Positions 22,501 through 32,157 of a stretch of 64,000 nucleotides of DNA are shown here, piece by piece. Numbering within the stretch: the stretch's first letter is position 1; every line of letters begins with the position of its first letter. The notes beneath the pieces are model-generated. The model ran no database searches. It saw only the letters and a program-made list of their open reading frames with translations, and was not told where the DNA came from. The position numbers and the translations under genes are program-made. The stretch lies in assembly GCA_037444165.1 (NCBI GenBank), contig JBBIMX010000003.1:1-64000 (forward strand). The letters run 5' to 3'. Source of the stretch: CALIBK01 sp037444165 (GTDB lineage Bacteria; Desulfobacterota; BSN033; UBA1163).

Positions 22501-23895
22501 ATGTGGACAAAATTATTATTGATTATCATTCTCATCCTGATCTCCCTTTTCTGCTGGATTTCCCTTATCAACCCTGTCGATTTGGAATTTCACTTCTTTG
22601 GAAGGGTGATTCCCACCGATCTTTCCACCCTCATGATCTCCTCTTTTGTTTTGGGAGCGATGCTCGTCTTTATCAGCACCCTTGCCCGCGATCTCAAGCG
22701 ATCCGTTGAGCAGTACCGTCAATCTCGTAAAAGGAGGAAGGAGGAAGCCCTTCGAGAGGAATTGAATCGGGGAACGGAGTACTTCCTTCGGGGAGATTTC
22801 CAGAAGGCCAAAACCCACTTTATGGAGATCCTGAAGTCCGATCCTCTTCAGATCGATCTTTATCTCAGACTTTCAGAAATCGCCCTCAAGGAGAAAAAGG
22901 ATGAGGAAGCCCTTCAGTGGCTGGAGAGGGCGAGGCTCTATGATCCGAGGAATGTCAATCTCCTTCTGATGGAATCTGAGATCTACCAGCGAATGGGTCG
23001 GAGGGAAGAAGCGATTCAGGCATTGAAGCGGGTGATTCGTTTGGACGAAACTAACCTGAATGCCCTAAAGAGCTTGAGAGGGTTATATCAGGAGAGCCAG
23101 CAATGGGAAGAGGCCATCCAAATTCAGAAGGCCATTCTCAAACTCACCAAAGGGAAGGCCTCTGAGGAAGAGGAGAGGCTTTACCTTTTAGGATTAAGAT
23201 ACGAACGGAGTCGGAAACTTTCCGAGCAGAAGGATGAGAAGTCTCTCGAGGAAGCCTTAAAGGTAGCCAAAGAACTGATTCGAGAGGATAAGACCTTTCA
23301 ACCCGGATTTTTACTCTTAGGAGATATTTATCGCCGATTGGGGAAGATGAATTCTGCAAAGAAGGTATGGAGAAAAAGTTTTAAACGATTTAAATCCATT
23401 CCTTTTATGTTCCGGCTGGAAGATCTCTATTTGAATGAAGAGGATCCGAGTGCCCTGCTTCAGCTTTACCAAAAAGCGATCGCCGAAGAACCTGAGAATT
23501 GGTTGCTTTATTTCTTTTACGCAAAGCTCTGTTTGAGGTTAGAGATGCTGGAGGAGGCCCAAGAGGCGATCCAGGAGGTCAGTTTCCGAAAAAAGGACTT
23601 TCCAGCTCTGCACAGACTCCTTGCCGAACTCTATCTCCATAAGAAAGATTTCAGTCGAGCGGCCCAGGAATTTGAGAAGACCTTCGAACTGAGCGGGACC
23701 GCCTACCTTCCTTTCACATGTAGAGTCTGTCAAAGGGAATCAAAAGAATGGGAAGCCTTCTGTCCACAATGCCATCACTGGAATACTTATACCATTGAAA
23801 AAGAGGAAGAGAAACGTTCTCTACCTATTTTTCCTTCCCATTCTGAACCCATGAGATTTCCCATGGATTCTTTCAAGATTCCCCTCCGAAGATAA
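22501..23895 (+). CDS. LapA-LapB-like fusion: membrane anchor, TPR repeats, rubredoxin-type zinc site
   Basis: This 464-aa protein has residues 1-70 forming two transmembrane helices with an NPVDLEFHFFG segment between them, like LapA (DUF1049). Residues ~80-400 are tetratricopeptide repeats (AKTHFMEILKSDPLQIDLYLRLSEIAL and others). Residues ~400-430 are CRVCQRE...FCPQCHHWNTY, the rubredoxin-like zinc module of LapB/YciM. In E. coli LapA and LapB are separate adjacent proteins that tether FtsH to degrade LpxC and balance LPS synthesis. Here both appear in one chain. A role in envelope lipid control fits the AsmA-like gene downstream, but is inferred. Confidence 0.8.
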   Translation: MWTKLLLIIILILISLFCWISLINPVDLEFHFFGRVIPTDLSTLMISSFVLGAMLVFISTLARDLKRSVEQYRQSRKRRKEEALREELNRGTEYFLRGDFQKAKTHFMEILKSDPLQIDLYLRLSEIALKEKKDEEALQWLERARLYDPRNVNLLLMESEIYQRMGRREEAIQALKRVIRLDETNLNALKSLRGLYQESQQWEEAIQIQKAILKLTKGKASEEEERLYLLGLRYERSRKLSEQKDEKSLEEALKVAKELIREDKTFQPGFLLLGDIYRRLGKMNSAKKVWRKSFKRFKSIPFMFRLEDLYLNEEDPSALLQLYQKAIAEEPENWLLYFFYAKLCLRLEMLEEAQEAIQEVSFRKKDFPALHRLLAELYLHKKDFSRAAQEFEKTFELSGTAYLPFTCRVCQRESKEWEAFCPQCHHWNTYTIEKEEEKRSLPIFPSHSEPMRFPMDSFKIPLRR

Positions 23896-23900
23896 AAGGA

Positions 23901-24629
23901 ATGTTTCGGTATCTTCAAACCCTCCTCCATTTTCTGGTTCCCTATCCGTGTCCATGTTGTAAGAAATTTTTAGACGAAAAGGAAAAGGGAATCTGTTCGT
24001 CCTGTCTTTCAAAGATTCGTTGGATCGAACCCCCCTTCTGTTCCGTCTGTGGAATGCCCTTTCCCTCTCCCGAATTAGAGAACCATACCTGTGGATCCTG
24101 CCTCCTTCGAAAGAGACCTTTCCATAGGGCCAGGGCATTGGGATACTACGAAGGAACTCTCCGTTTGGCCATCCATCAATGGAAGTATCAGGAGAAGGCC
24201 TCTCTCACCTCCTTTTTTGGAGAGAAGATGGTGGAAGGATTCTATCGATATTGGAGTCCTTCTGAGATTGACCTCCTCCTCCCAGTCCCCCTTCATCCCA
24301 CCCGATTAAGGGAGAGGGGATTTAATCAATCCCTTCTTCTCGTCAAGACGTTGAGCCATCGGACAGGGATTCCTTACCAAAAGAGACTTCTTCAAAAGAT
24401 CCATCCTACTCCTCCCTTAATGGAACTTCGTGCCGCGGAGAGGGAGAGGGTCATCAAGGGTTCCTTTCGAATCGTTAAGAAAGAGGAGATTGCGGGAAAG
24501 TCCATTCTTCTCGTCGATGATGTCTATACCACAGGGGCTACCGTCAGTGAGTGTGTAAAGGTTCTTTTGGCCGGAGGAGCCGCCCGGGTGGATGTCTTTA
24601 CCCTCGCTCATGCCATTAAAGGGTTTTGA
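23901..24629 (+). CDS. comF: ComF family protein (phosphoribosyltransferase-like)
   Basis: This 242-aa protein has N-terminal zinc-finger cysteines (CPCCKKF, CSSCLSKI, CSVCGMPF, CGSC). Its PRTase domain has LLLPVPLHPTRLRERGFNQS and the PRPP loop ILLVDDVYTTGATVSEC. ComF proteins assist DNA uptake in naturally competent bacteria; many are known only by homology. No other competence gene is in the window. It sits 5 nt after the LapAB-like gene and 6 nt before the AsmA-like gene. Confidence 0.87.
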   Translation: MFRYLQTLLHFLVPYPCPCCKKFLDEKEKGICSSCLSKIRWIEPPFCSVCGMPFPSPELENHTCGSCLLRKRPFHRARALGYYEGTLRLAIHQWKYQEKASLTSFFGEKMVEGFYRYWSPSEIDLLLPVPLHPTRLRERGFNQSLLLVKTLSHRTGIPYQKRLLQKIHPTPPLMELRAAERERVIKGSFRIVKKEEIAGKSILLVDDVYTTGATVSECVKVLLAGGAARVDVFTLAHAIKGF

Positions 24630-24635
24630 AAGAAG

Positions 24636-27600
24636 ATGGGTCAGAAGAAAATCATCTTTCTGTGGATCCTCCTTCCTATTTTCATCGTAGGATTGTTCCT
24701 TTTCCTTGCGACCCATTATCTTGCGGATCCTACCCTTTTTCAGCAAACCCTGAAGAAGGCCCTCTCCGATCATCTTCAGGGAGAAGTCTCTTTTGAAAAG
24801 GCGAAATTGAAACTCTGGGGAGGGATAGGGATTCTCTTCGAAAATTTCAGGATCAAGGACCCCTCTGCAACCTTCGAGCTTTTTGAGACTAAAAGGCTGA
24901 TTGTAAACTTAAGAGTTCTCCCCCTTTTGAAGAAAGAGATTAAATGGAAACGGATTCTCTTAGATCGGCCTGTTTTTAGAATCGTCAGAAACAGAGAAGG
25001 GGAGGTCAATCTCTTTCATCTTCCTCTAAAGAGGGGGAGGTTCGAAGGCTCCCATCAAAGATGGGTTCAAATCCTTGCCTCCCTATCTGGAGGCTCCCTG
25101 ACGATCCAAAACGGAGAGGTTTCCTTCCTCGATGAGAGCCTGAATGAAACCACTCCCTTCTTTAAGGTCCAATCCTTTCAGCTTCGCCTTTCAAGGGTCT
25201 CTTTTCAGAACCCTTTCCCTTTTCAACTTCGCGGGAAACTCCTGCATGGATCAAGGGAAGGTCATTTCTCTATCTCTGGAACGATCGAGAGCATCCCTCC
25301 AGAGATGCTCCTCTCCAAAGGGAAGATGAGGGCAGAGGTGGAACTCCAGGGGATCGATGTGTCTCATTTCTGGCCTTATTTAAAAGGGTTCCTTCCCATG
25401 GAAAAAATCGCAGGGATTCTTCATCTCTCCGGAAGTTTTCAGGGACAACTCACTGGTCCCTTTAAAGCCAAAGCGAGGATGCAATTCAAAGAGGTCACTT
25501 ACGAACATTCGAAGGTGTTTGCTTATTCCTTCCATCCCCCATGGGTCAACATAGAGGTGAGTGCTGAATATGATCGGAACCACTTCAATGTCTCCCAAAT
25601 CTATGTGGAGCTGCCAGAGATAAAGGTAAAAGGGAAAGGGGTGATTTACGGAATTGGGACTGAGGAGATGGGCCTGAAGGCCGAGGCCCAGAGCAGCCCG
25701 TTTGAAATCACGGAGGGAAGAAAATTTATTCCTTTTAGGATCATTACTCCTAAGGTCTCTCATCCTCTTTTCAGGGGTGAAGGTAGTGGTCTTGCCCAAA
25801 TCCTCTCTGTAAAGCTTTCGGGAAAGATTTCTGAGATCGATCAATGTGATCAGTTGAAGAATGCCCATGTCCTTTCGATCGAAATGAAGGTCGAGAGGGC
25901 CCGATTAAAACTTCCATGGGACCTTCCTCCACTGGAAGGAATGAGGGCTCATCTCCTCTTCAAAGAGGGTCATCTCTTGGTCAAAGAGGCTGAAGGGAGA
26001 TTTCTTCATTCTTGGATTGACCGAGCTCATGGGACTTTCTATGAACTTCTTCAGACCCCCACTCTTGAAATGGACTGGGAAGGCCGATTCGATCTCACCG
26101 ATCTCCTCTCTCTCTCCAAATTCCAACCTTTTTCCGAAGGATTTCCCAAAGAGCTTTCCTCAATCACCTCTCTTTCCGGAAAAGCAAACTACCGGGTCCA
26201 TTTTAAAGGGAGATTGACATCCCCTTTAAGCTTTGACCATCAGGGAAATTACCTGCTCTCCAGGGTTCGAATGACCCATTCACAGATTCCTTTTCCTATC
26301 CTGATAGAGGGAGGTGAGATCACTCTTTCTAATACTCGTCTTCAGTGGTCTGGGACGAAGGTCACCTTTGGAGGTTCTTCTTTGTGGATGGATGGCCTCT
26401 GGGAGGAGAAAAGAAAATTGGAGGTATCGGGGTCCGGACGAGTCGATCTTAAAACCCTCGCCCAGCTTTTTCGGTGCCCTCTCTTTCCTGAGAATGTTCG
26501 ATTAAAGAGCAAAGAGTTGGAAGGCTTCTCAGGGGTAGGAGATCTCTCTATTAAATTCAAAAGGGTGGGTCTCAAAGACCTTCCCTTTTACGAAATAGAA
26601 TTTAAACCTCAAGGGGTTTCCTTCTCCCTTTTAGGAGCTCCTCACCCGATTCTCTTCAGGGAGGGAGGAATCTCTTTCTCCCCTTCCCGAATTCACTTTT
26701 CAAAGTTAAAGATCCGATACGAAAATGACTCCATCCTGATGGATGGAAAGATGGAGGGGGATCGATTAGACCTCCTTACCTCAGGACAGATCCATCTCAA
26801 AAATCTAAAAGACCTGTTTAGATCTCCTCTTCTACCCGAATCCCTGAAATTCTCTCTGAATGATTTTGAGCTGATAGATGGGATCGCCCAAATTCGACTC
26901 CAGTGGAAGGGAGAAAGGGGGAAAGGGGAAACCATCCCACAAGGGTCGATTCGACTAAGAGAGGTCTCTTTTCAACATCGAGATCTTCCTCTCCCTCTCT
27001 TAAGTGGAGAGGGGAGTATATTCTTTACCCCTCAACAGATTCGAATAGAAGAGGGGAGGGCTAAATTAGGAGAGTTTCCGTTTACCCTTTCCTTAAGCTG
27101 CTCTCGCTCTCACCTGAAAGAGGTGGGATCCACATCTCAGAGGGAACCGTTAAAAAGAGAGATTGACTTTACCTTTCACTCCCCCCGATTCGATCTTGAC
27201 CTTCTCTTTCCCAAAAAGGAAGGGGAGGAACGTCTCTCTTTTTTAAGGTTCAAGGAATGGCTTTCTCATTGGATCATTCATGGAAAAGTCAGCATTGAAG
27301 AAGGGAGATTCCGAGGCCTTCCATTTCGTGAGTTTAAAGTGGAGATGAACACGATGGATGAAAAACTTTTTGTTCATCCATTTCAATTGAAATCCAATGG
27401 AGGGATCTTTTCCACGTCAGGGTGGATGGAGTCCTCGGCCCGGGGAGTCAAATTTGAACTCCATCCCCGTCTCTATGATCTGGAAGTCCAGAGATTTCTG
27501 CAAATCCTTTTTGAGAAGAAGGAAAAGGTTCTTCTCTCTGGAATGTTAACAATGGATCCCTTCCAACTCAGAGGGGAAGGGGAAAATTTCCAACAGATCA

Positions 27601-28127
27601 AAGAGTCTTTGAATGGAGAGTTAAGATTGACTTTGGAGAAGGGGGTCATTGAGAGGGGGAACATCTTGGCCAAGATTTTTTCTCTCCTGAATGTGTCCCA
27701 ACTTTTTAAAGGGAGAGTGCCTGATTTGAAAACCAGAGGTCTTCCTTATCGATGGATCACTGCAACCATTCGGGTCAGAGATGGGATTGCCTTCACCGAG
27801 GATCTTCTGGTGGAGAGTGATGCGATGAGAATCACGGCGATCGGGAAGGTCGATCTCGGTAAGAATCTCATCGATGCAAGGGTTGGAATCCACCCATTGA
27901 TTACGGTAGATACTCTCATCAGTCATATTCCCATTGCCGGTTATATCCTTACGGGAAAGGATAAGGCTTTTCTTTCCTATTTCTATGAGGTGAAAGGTGG
28001 GCTCGATGATCCAAAGGTTGAAGCCATCCCTTTCAAAAGTATGGGGGAGGGATTTTTAGGGATGGTGAAACGCCTCCTGGAAACTCCCCTGCGGCCTTTT
28101 CAAAGGTCTAAGGGGAATAAAGAGTGA
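24636..28127 (+). CDS. AsmA/YhdP-like envelope protein
   Basis: This 1163-aa protein has one N-terminal membrane helix (IIFLWILLPIFIVGLFLFLATHYLA) and a long periplasmic beta-rich body. The N-terminal region matches AsmA (LKKALSDHLQGEVSFEKAKLKLWGGIGILFENF). The end, with LNGELRLTLEKGVIERGNILAKIFSLLNVS and ITAIGKVDLGKNLIDARVGIHPL, is the AsmA-like C-terminal domain seen in YhdP. These bridge-like proteins are implicated in phospholipid transport to the outer membrane. It is the last gene of the plus-strand block; glucokinase converges on it with 15 bp between. Confidence 0.82.
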   Translation: MGQKKIIFLWILLPIFIVGLFLFLATHYLADPTLFQQTLKKALSDHLQGEVSFEKAKLKLWGGIGILFENFRIKDPSATFELFETKRLIVNLRVLPLLKKEIKWKRILLDRPVFRIVRNREGEVNLFHLPLKRGRFEGSHQRWVQILASLSGGSLTIQNGEVSFLDESLNETTPFFKVQSFQLRLSRVSFQNPFPFQLRGKLLHGSREGHFSISGTIESIPPEMLLSKGKMRAEVELQGIDVSHFWPYLKGFLPMEKIAGILHLSGSFQGQLTGPFKAKARMQFKEVTYEHSKVFAYSFHPPWVNIEVSAEYDRNHFNVSQIYVELPEIKVKGKGVIYGIGTEEMGLKAEAQSSPFEITEGRKFIPFRIITPKVSHPLFRGEGSGLAQILSVKLSGKISEIDQCDQLKNAHVLSIEMKVERARLKLPWDLPPLEGMRAHLLFKEGHLLVKEAEGRFLHSWIDRAHGTFYELLQTPTLEMDWEGRFDLTDLLSLSKFQPFSEGFPKELSSITSLSGKANYRVHFKGRLTSPLSFDHQGNYLLSRVRMTHSQIPFPILIEGGEITLSNTRLQWSGTKVTFGGSSLWMDGLWEEKRKLEVSGSGRVDLKTLAQLFRCPLFPENVRLKSKELEGFSGVGDLSIKFKRVGLKDLPFYEIEFKPQGVSFSLLGAPHPILFREGGISFSPSRIHFSKLKIRYENDSILMDGKMEGDRLDLLTSGQIHLKNLKDLFRSPLLPESLKFSLNDFELIDGIAQIRLQWKGERGKGETIPQGSIRLREVSFQHRDLPLPLLSGEGSIFFTPQQIRIEEGRAKLGEFPFTLSLSCSRSHLKEVGSTSQREPLKREIDFTFHSPRFDLDLLFPKKEGEERLSFLRFKEWLSHWIIHGKVSIEEGRFRGLPFREFKVEMNTMDEKLFVHPFQLKSNGGIFSTSGWMESSARGVKFELHPRLYDLEVQRFLQILFEKKEKVLLSGMLTMDPFQLRGEGENFQQIKESLNGELRLTLEKGVIERGNILAKIFSLLNVSQLFKGRVPDLKTRGLPYRWITATIRVRDGIAFTEDLLVESDAMRITAIGKVDLGKNLIDARVGIHPLITVDTLISHIPIAGYILTGKDKAFLSYFYEVKGGLDDPKVEAIPFKSMGEGFLGMVKRLLETPLRPFQRSKGNKE

Positions 28128-28142
28128 AGGGCTTTTGTTTCA

Positions 28143-29141
28143 TCAAAGGGGGGATAGGTTCTTTAACGATTCACGTGCCCGAAAGGCAGCTCCAAGAAGG
28201 GCGGTTCTTTCGTTCATAATGACTTTCACTGGAATTTGAGCCATCAACTCAGAATATCTTCCTTTATCTTTAAACGCTTTCATGAAGGTTCCATCTTTCA
28301 GTTTCCAGAATATTTTTGGAGCAATTCCTCCTCCGAGATAGATTCCCCCCAAGGCCATCACATGAAGGGCAAGGTTTCCAGCCGCAGCTCCGTAGATAGA
28401 GACAAAGAGATCTAAGGCCCTTTCACATAGTCTATTCTTTTTTAATCGGGCTATTTCAGAGATGATGAGAGGGGGATCTCCCTGCTCTATCATTTCTCTT
28501 AGCCAACAGGGTTCCTGACCGAACCTTTTTGAAGCCTTGAGGAATTGATAGATATGGAAAAGACCTGTTCCAGAGAGAAGCCTTTCATAGCTCACATGAC
28601 CATAGCGTTTAGAAAGATATTGAAGGAGTTCGATTTCCAATCCATTTCGTGGTCCAAATTCCACATGTCCCCCCTCTGAAGGAGAAGGAATATGACGCGT
28701 TCCATCCCAGAAGAGAATGGCCTCTCCCAGTCCTGTTCCTGCAGAAAGGAGGGCCTGATTTCCTTTTCTCTTTATCCCAGGATTTAAAATTTTGACATCC
28801 CTCTTTTTTAAAAGAAAGATCCCGTAGGCATTTGCAAGAAGATCATTGATGATCTCCAGGCGCTTTAGGGAGAACCTTTTTCGAAGGGAAGGGAGGTGAA
28901 TCGTCCAAGGAAGATTGGTGAGTCTCACGAAGTTGCCGGTAATGGGAGCAGCCACTCCCAGACAAGCGATATCCACCTTTTCCCCTCTATCCAGAAAATC
29001 TTGAAGGATGGGCTCTAATCCCGAATATTTCTTGCTGAGGTAAATTTTCTCTTGATAGAGATGGAGATGCTCTCTCTTCCATAGAAAGAGGGCCAGACGA
29101 ATCTTTGTCCCACCTATATCTCCCGCAAGGATCGTTTTCAT
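28143..29141 (-). CDS. glk: Glucokinase
   Basis: This 332-aa protein belongs to the bacterial glucokinase (Glk) family, phosphorylating glucose with ATP. It has the phosphate-binding AGDIGGTKIRLALF, a LTNLPWTIH segment, INDLLANAYG, GTGLGEAILFW, the zinc-free SEGGHVEFGPRN block, and LGGGIAPKI. Length and motifs are normal. The promoter (29150-29178) places the transcription start at or within a few bases of the ATG, so the mRNA may be leaderless. Confidence 0.85.
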   Translation of the reverse strand: MKTILAGDIGGTKIRLALFLWKREHLHLYQEKIYLSKKYSGLEPILQDFLDRGEKVDIACLGVAAPITGNFVRLTNLPWTIHLPSLRKRFSLKRLEIINDLLANAYGIFLLKKRDVKILNPGIKRKGNQALLSAGTGLGEAILFWDGTRHIPSPSEGGHVEFGPRNGLEIELLQYLSKRYGHVSYERLLSGTGLFHIYQFLKASKRFGQEPCWLREMIEQGDPPLIISEIARLKKNRLCERALDLFVSIYGAAAGNLALHVMALGGIYLGGGIAPKIFWKLKDGTFMKAFKDKGRYSELMAQIPVKVIMNERTALLGAAFRARESLKNLSPL

Positions 29142-29149
29142 CCTATTCT

Positions 29150-29178
29150 TTTATATATAGCCCTTTCTTCCCTGTCAA
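29150..29178 (-). promoter_or_regulatory. Glucokinase promoter, possibly giving a leaderless mRNA
   Basis: A minus-strand TTGACA (29178-29173), 17 nt and TATAAA (29155-29150) are near consensus. Only eight bases separate the -10 from the ATG at 29141 and no purine-rich ribosome-binding site fits between. Confidence 0.65.
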
Positions 29179-29267
29179 CAGAGAGGATCATTTAGGCTCA
29201 TTTTGTGAACTCTGGATACCCAGGAAAAAATGGAGAGGTAGCCTGTAGTAGACCCTACGGAGAGGAA

Positions 29268-29296
29268 TTGATTTTCCTTTCAATCCAAATTATTAT
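29268..29296 (+). promoter_or_regulatory. PPDK promoter
   Basis: TTGATT (29268-29273), 17 nt and TATTAT (29291-29296), 36 nt before the ppdK ATG. The rest of the divergent intergenic region (29179-29267) shows nothing clear apart from a faint GGAGAGGTAG resembling the repeat A core. Confidence 0.6.
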
Positions 29297-29331
29297 AAAT
29301 TTAGAACTTTAAAGAAAAGAGGAAAAAACCA

Positions 29332-32157
29332 ATGAAAAGTCCAAAATATGTCTATCTTTTTGAAGAGGCGGACGGAAGGAATAAGAAGCTCTTTGGAGGA
29401 AAAGGAGCAGGCCTCGCAGAGATGACTCGAATGGGGCTTCCCGTTCCTCCTGGATTTATTGTGACCACTGAAGCGTGCCGTCATTACTATGAAAATAAAA
29501 GAAAACTTCCAAAGGGACTGATGGAAGAGGTTCAGGAAAATATAAAAAAGATTGAAGAAAAGACAGGAAAGATTTTTGGAAATCCTCAAAACCCTCTCTT
29601 CTTTTCTGTCCGCTCTGGAGCAGCCATCTCTATGCCCGGAATGATGGATACCATCCTCAACTTAGGATTAAACGATGACACGGTTGAGGGGCTGATTCGC
29701 ATCACCTCGGATGGAAGATTTGCCTTTGATGCCTATAGACGATTCATTCAACTCTTCGGTAAGATTGCCTTAGGTGTGGAAGAGCATGAATTTGACGACA
29801 TCCTTGACCGAACGAAACAGAAGGTGGGAGCTCGATACGATACCGACCTCGATGCAGATCATCTCAAGGATATCTGTCAACAATACCTTAACTTGATCAA
29901 GAAGAGAAAGGGTTTTCCCTTCCCAGAAGATCCCATGGTTCAACTCAAACTGGCGATTGAAGCGGTCTTTAAGTCCTGGATGGGAAAGAGAGCGGTGGAT
30001 TATCGTCGGGAGTTCAACATTACTTCAGAAATGGCAAATGGCACAGCGGTCAATGTCTGTACCATGGTGTTTGGAAATATGGGTTTTGACTCAGCCACAG
30101 GAGTGGCCTTTACTCGGGATCCTGCCACTGGAGAGAATATCCTCTATGGAGAGTATTTAGTCAATGCTCAGGGGGAAGATGTGGTGGCTGGAATCAGAAC
30201 TCCAAAACCGATTCACGAGATGAAAAAGGAGATGCCAAAGATTTATCGTGAATTGGAGAGAGTGAGGAAGATCCTTGAGGAACACTTTCGAGAGGTTCAG
30301 GATTTTGAATTTACGGTAGAGAAGGGAAATCTCTATATCCTACAAACACGAAACGGAAAGATGAATGCTCAGGCCATCGTTCGGACCTCCAGGGAGATGG
30401 TTCAAGAGAAACTGATCAGCAAAGAACAGGCCGTCCTCCGTCTAAAACCTTCAGATCTGGAACAGCTTCTTCATAAGCGGATCGACCCTAACTTTAAAGG
30501 AAAGCCAATTGTTACCGGGTTACCCGCCTCTCCTGGAGCGGCCTCCGGGAAAGCGGTCTTTGATGCCGATGAGGCAGAGCGATTGGGGAAGTTAGGACAT
30601 AAGGTCATTCTCGTCCGAGAAGAAACGAAACCTGAAGATATCCATGGATTCTTTGCCGCTCAAGGGATTTTGACCAGTCGAGGTGGAAAGACCTCCCATG
30701 CCGCAGTCGTAGCTCGAGGAATGGGAAAGCCCTGTGTCTCGGGATGCGAGGCTCTCCACATCGATCTAAAAGAGAGGATGGCTACTATTGATCATCTGAC
30801 GATTCGAGAGGGTGATTTCATTACGATCGATGGCTCTAAAGGAGAGGTTTATTTAGGGGAAGTTCCGACCGTGGAGCCTGAGATCAGCAAAGATCTCCTT
30901 ACCCTTTTAAGTTGGGCAGACGAGATAAGAACCTTAGGAGTTCGAGCCAATGCCGATACTCCTGAAGATGCCATGAAGGCAAGACAGATGGGAGCCGAAG
31001 GGATTGGCCTCTGTCGAACAGAGCGGATGTTCAATGCCGTGGACCGCCTCCCGATCGTTCGAGAGATGATCCTTGCAGGGGACAAGAAAAAAAGGGCAGA
31101 GGCCGTGGCAAGGCTTCTTCCCCTCCAGAAGGGTGATTTTAAAGAGATCTTTCGGGCCATGAAAGGACTTCCAGTGACGATTCGCCTCCTCGATCCTCCC
31201 CTCCATGAGTTTCTCCCCTCTGCGGAGGAATTAGCTGAAGAGTTGAGAAATCTCGAGAATCTCGAATCGGCACTCGCCTCCATGGAGAATATCTCGGAGG
31301 CCATGAAATACCTCGATACCCGTTCCAGAGAATCTTTAAAGCTTCTCGAACATGTAGCATCAGATATCGCTGAAATTAAAGAAAAAAGATTGGATAAGAA
31401 ACTGATCCGGAAGCAACGAGAGACTCTCCGGAAAGTAAAGGAGATGATGGAAGTCAACCCCATGCTCGGACATCGAGGGGTAAGATTAGGGATTACCTAC
31501 CCGGAGATCTATAAGATGCAGATTCAAGCTATCCTGGAAGCCGCTGCTGAATTAATAAAAGAGGGGGTCGAAGTTCAACCCGAGATTATGGTCCCTCAGG
31601 TGTGTACCGCTCAGGAACTCAAATGGGTCTATCAGTTAGTCAAAAGGGTACAAAAAGAGGTTGAGAAACGATATGGGATAAGGGTTCAGTATAAATTTGG
31701 AACCATGATCGAGGTCGTGAGGGCCTGTATGAGGGCAGGCCGGTTAGCCGAAGTTGCAGATTTCTTCTCTTTTGGAACCAATGACCTCACTCAGGCCACC
31801 TTCTCCTTCTCAAGGGAGGATGCAGAGAATAAATTCCTTCCCCTCTATAATCAATGGAAGATTCTCCAGGACAATCCCTTTGAGGTTCTGGACGTCAAAG
31901 GTGTGGGAAGGTTAATGATGATCACCATTGAATGGGGAAGAAGAACGAAACCTGATCTGAAGATCGGTATCTGTGGAGAACATGGGGGACACCCTGAATC
32001 GATAGAGTTCTGTCATTCTATTGGCCTCTCCTATGTGAGCTGTTCGGTTCCAAGGCTACCCATCGCGCGACTGGCCGCTGCCCACGCCAAACTGAAAGAG
32101 CAGGAGAAAAAGAAGACCACCACTCCTGACCTCGATTATACAAGTGTATTATTTTAA
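29332..32157 (+). CDS. ppdK: Pyruvate, phosphate dikinase
   Basis: This 941-aa enzyme interconverts pyruvate + ATP + Pi and PEP + AMP + PPi. The N-terminal ATP-grasp part has KKLFGGKGAGLAEMTRMGLPVPPGF. The swivelling domain has the catalytic histidine in GGKTSHAAVVARGMGKPC. The C-terminal TIM barrel has GLCRTERMF, NPMLGHRGVRLG and SFGTNDLTQATFSFSRED. Length is slightly above the usual ~880 aa, with an insertion near residues 630-700 (ELRNLENLESALASMEN, KEKRLDKKLIRKQRETLRK). The last 9 bp overlap the convergent amidohydrolase gene. Confidence 0.95.
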   Translation: MKSPKYVYLFEEADGRNKKLFGGKGAGLAEMTRMGLPVPPGFIVTTEACRHYYENKRKLPKGLMEEVQENIKKIEEKTGKIFGNPQNPLFFSVRSGAAISMPGMMDTILNLGLNDDTVEGLIRITSDGRFAFDAYRRFIQLFGKIALGVEEHEFDDILDRTKQKVGARYDTDLDADHLKDICQQYLNLIKKRKGFPFPEDPMVQLKLAIEAVFKSWMGKRAVDYRREFNITSEMANGTAVNVCTMVFGNMGFDSATGVAFTRDPATGENILYGEYLVNAQGEDVVAGIRTPKPIHEMKKEMPKIYRELERVRKILEEHFREVQDFEFTVEKGNLYILQTRNGKMNAQAIVRTSREMVQEKLISKEQAVLRLKPSDLEQLLHKRIDPNFKGKPIVTGLPASPGAASGKAVFDADEAERLGKLGHKVILVREETKPEDIHGFFAAQGILTSRGGKTSHAAVVARGMGKPCVSGCEALHIDLKERMATIDHLTIREGDFITIDGSKGEVYLGEVPTVEPEISKDLLTLLSWADEIRTLGVRANADTPEDAMKARQMGAEGIGLCRTERMFNAVDRLPIVREMILAGDKKKRAEAVARLLPLQKGDFKEIFRAMKGLPVTIRLLDPPLHEFLPSAEELAEELRNLENLESALASMENISEAMKYLDTRSRESLKLLEHVASDIAEIKEKRLDKKLIRKQRETLRKVKEMMEVNPMLGHRGVRLGITYPEIYKMQIQAILEAAAELIKEGVEVQPEIMVPQVCTAQELKWVYQLVKRVQKEVEKRYGIRVQYKFGTMIEVVRACMRAGRLAEVADFFSFGTNDLTQATFSFSREDAENKFLPLYNQWKILQDNPFEVLDVKGVGRLMMITIEWGRRTKPDLKIGICGEHGGHPESIEFCHSIGLSYVSCSVPRLPIARLAAAHAKLKEQEKKKTTTPDLDYTSVLF

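Noticed and set aside
30849..31463. 204-codon ORF antisense to ppdK
   Set aside because: It is a serine/arginine-rich shadow of a well-conserved enzyme gene with no start signals. Long antisense frames are common in this codon usage.
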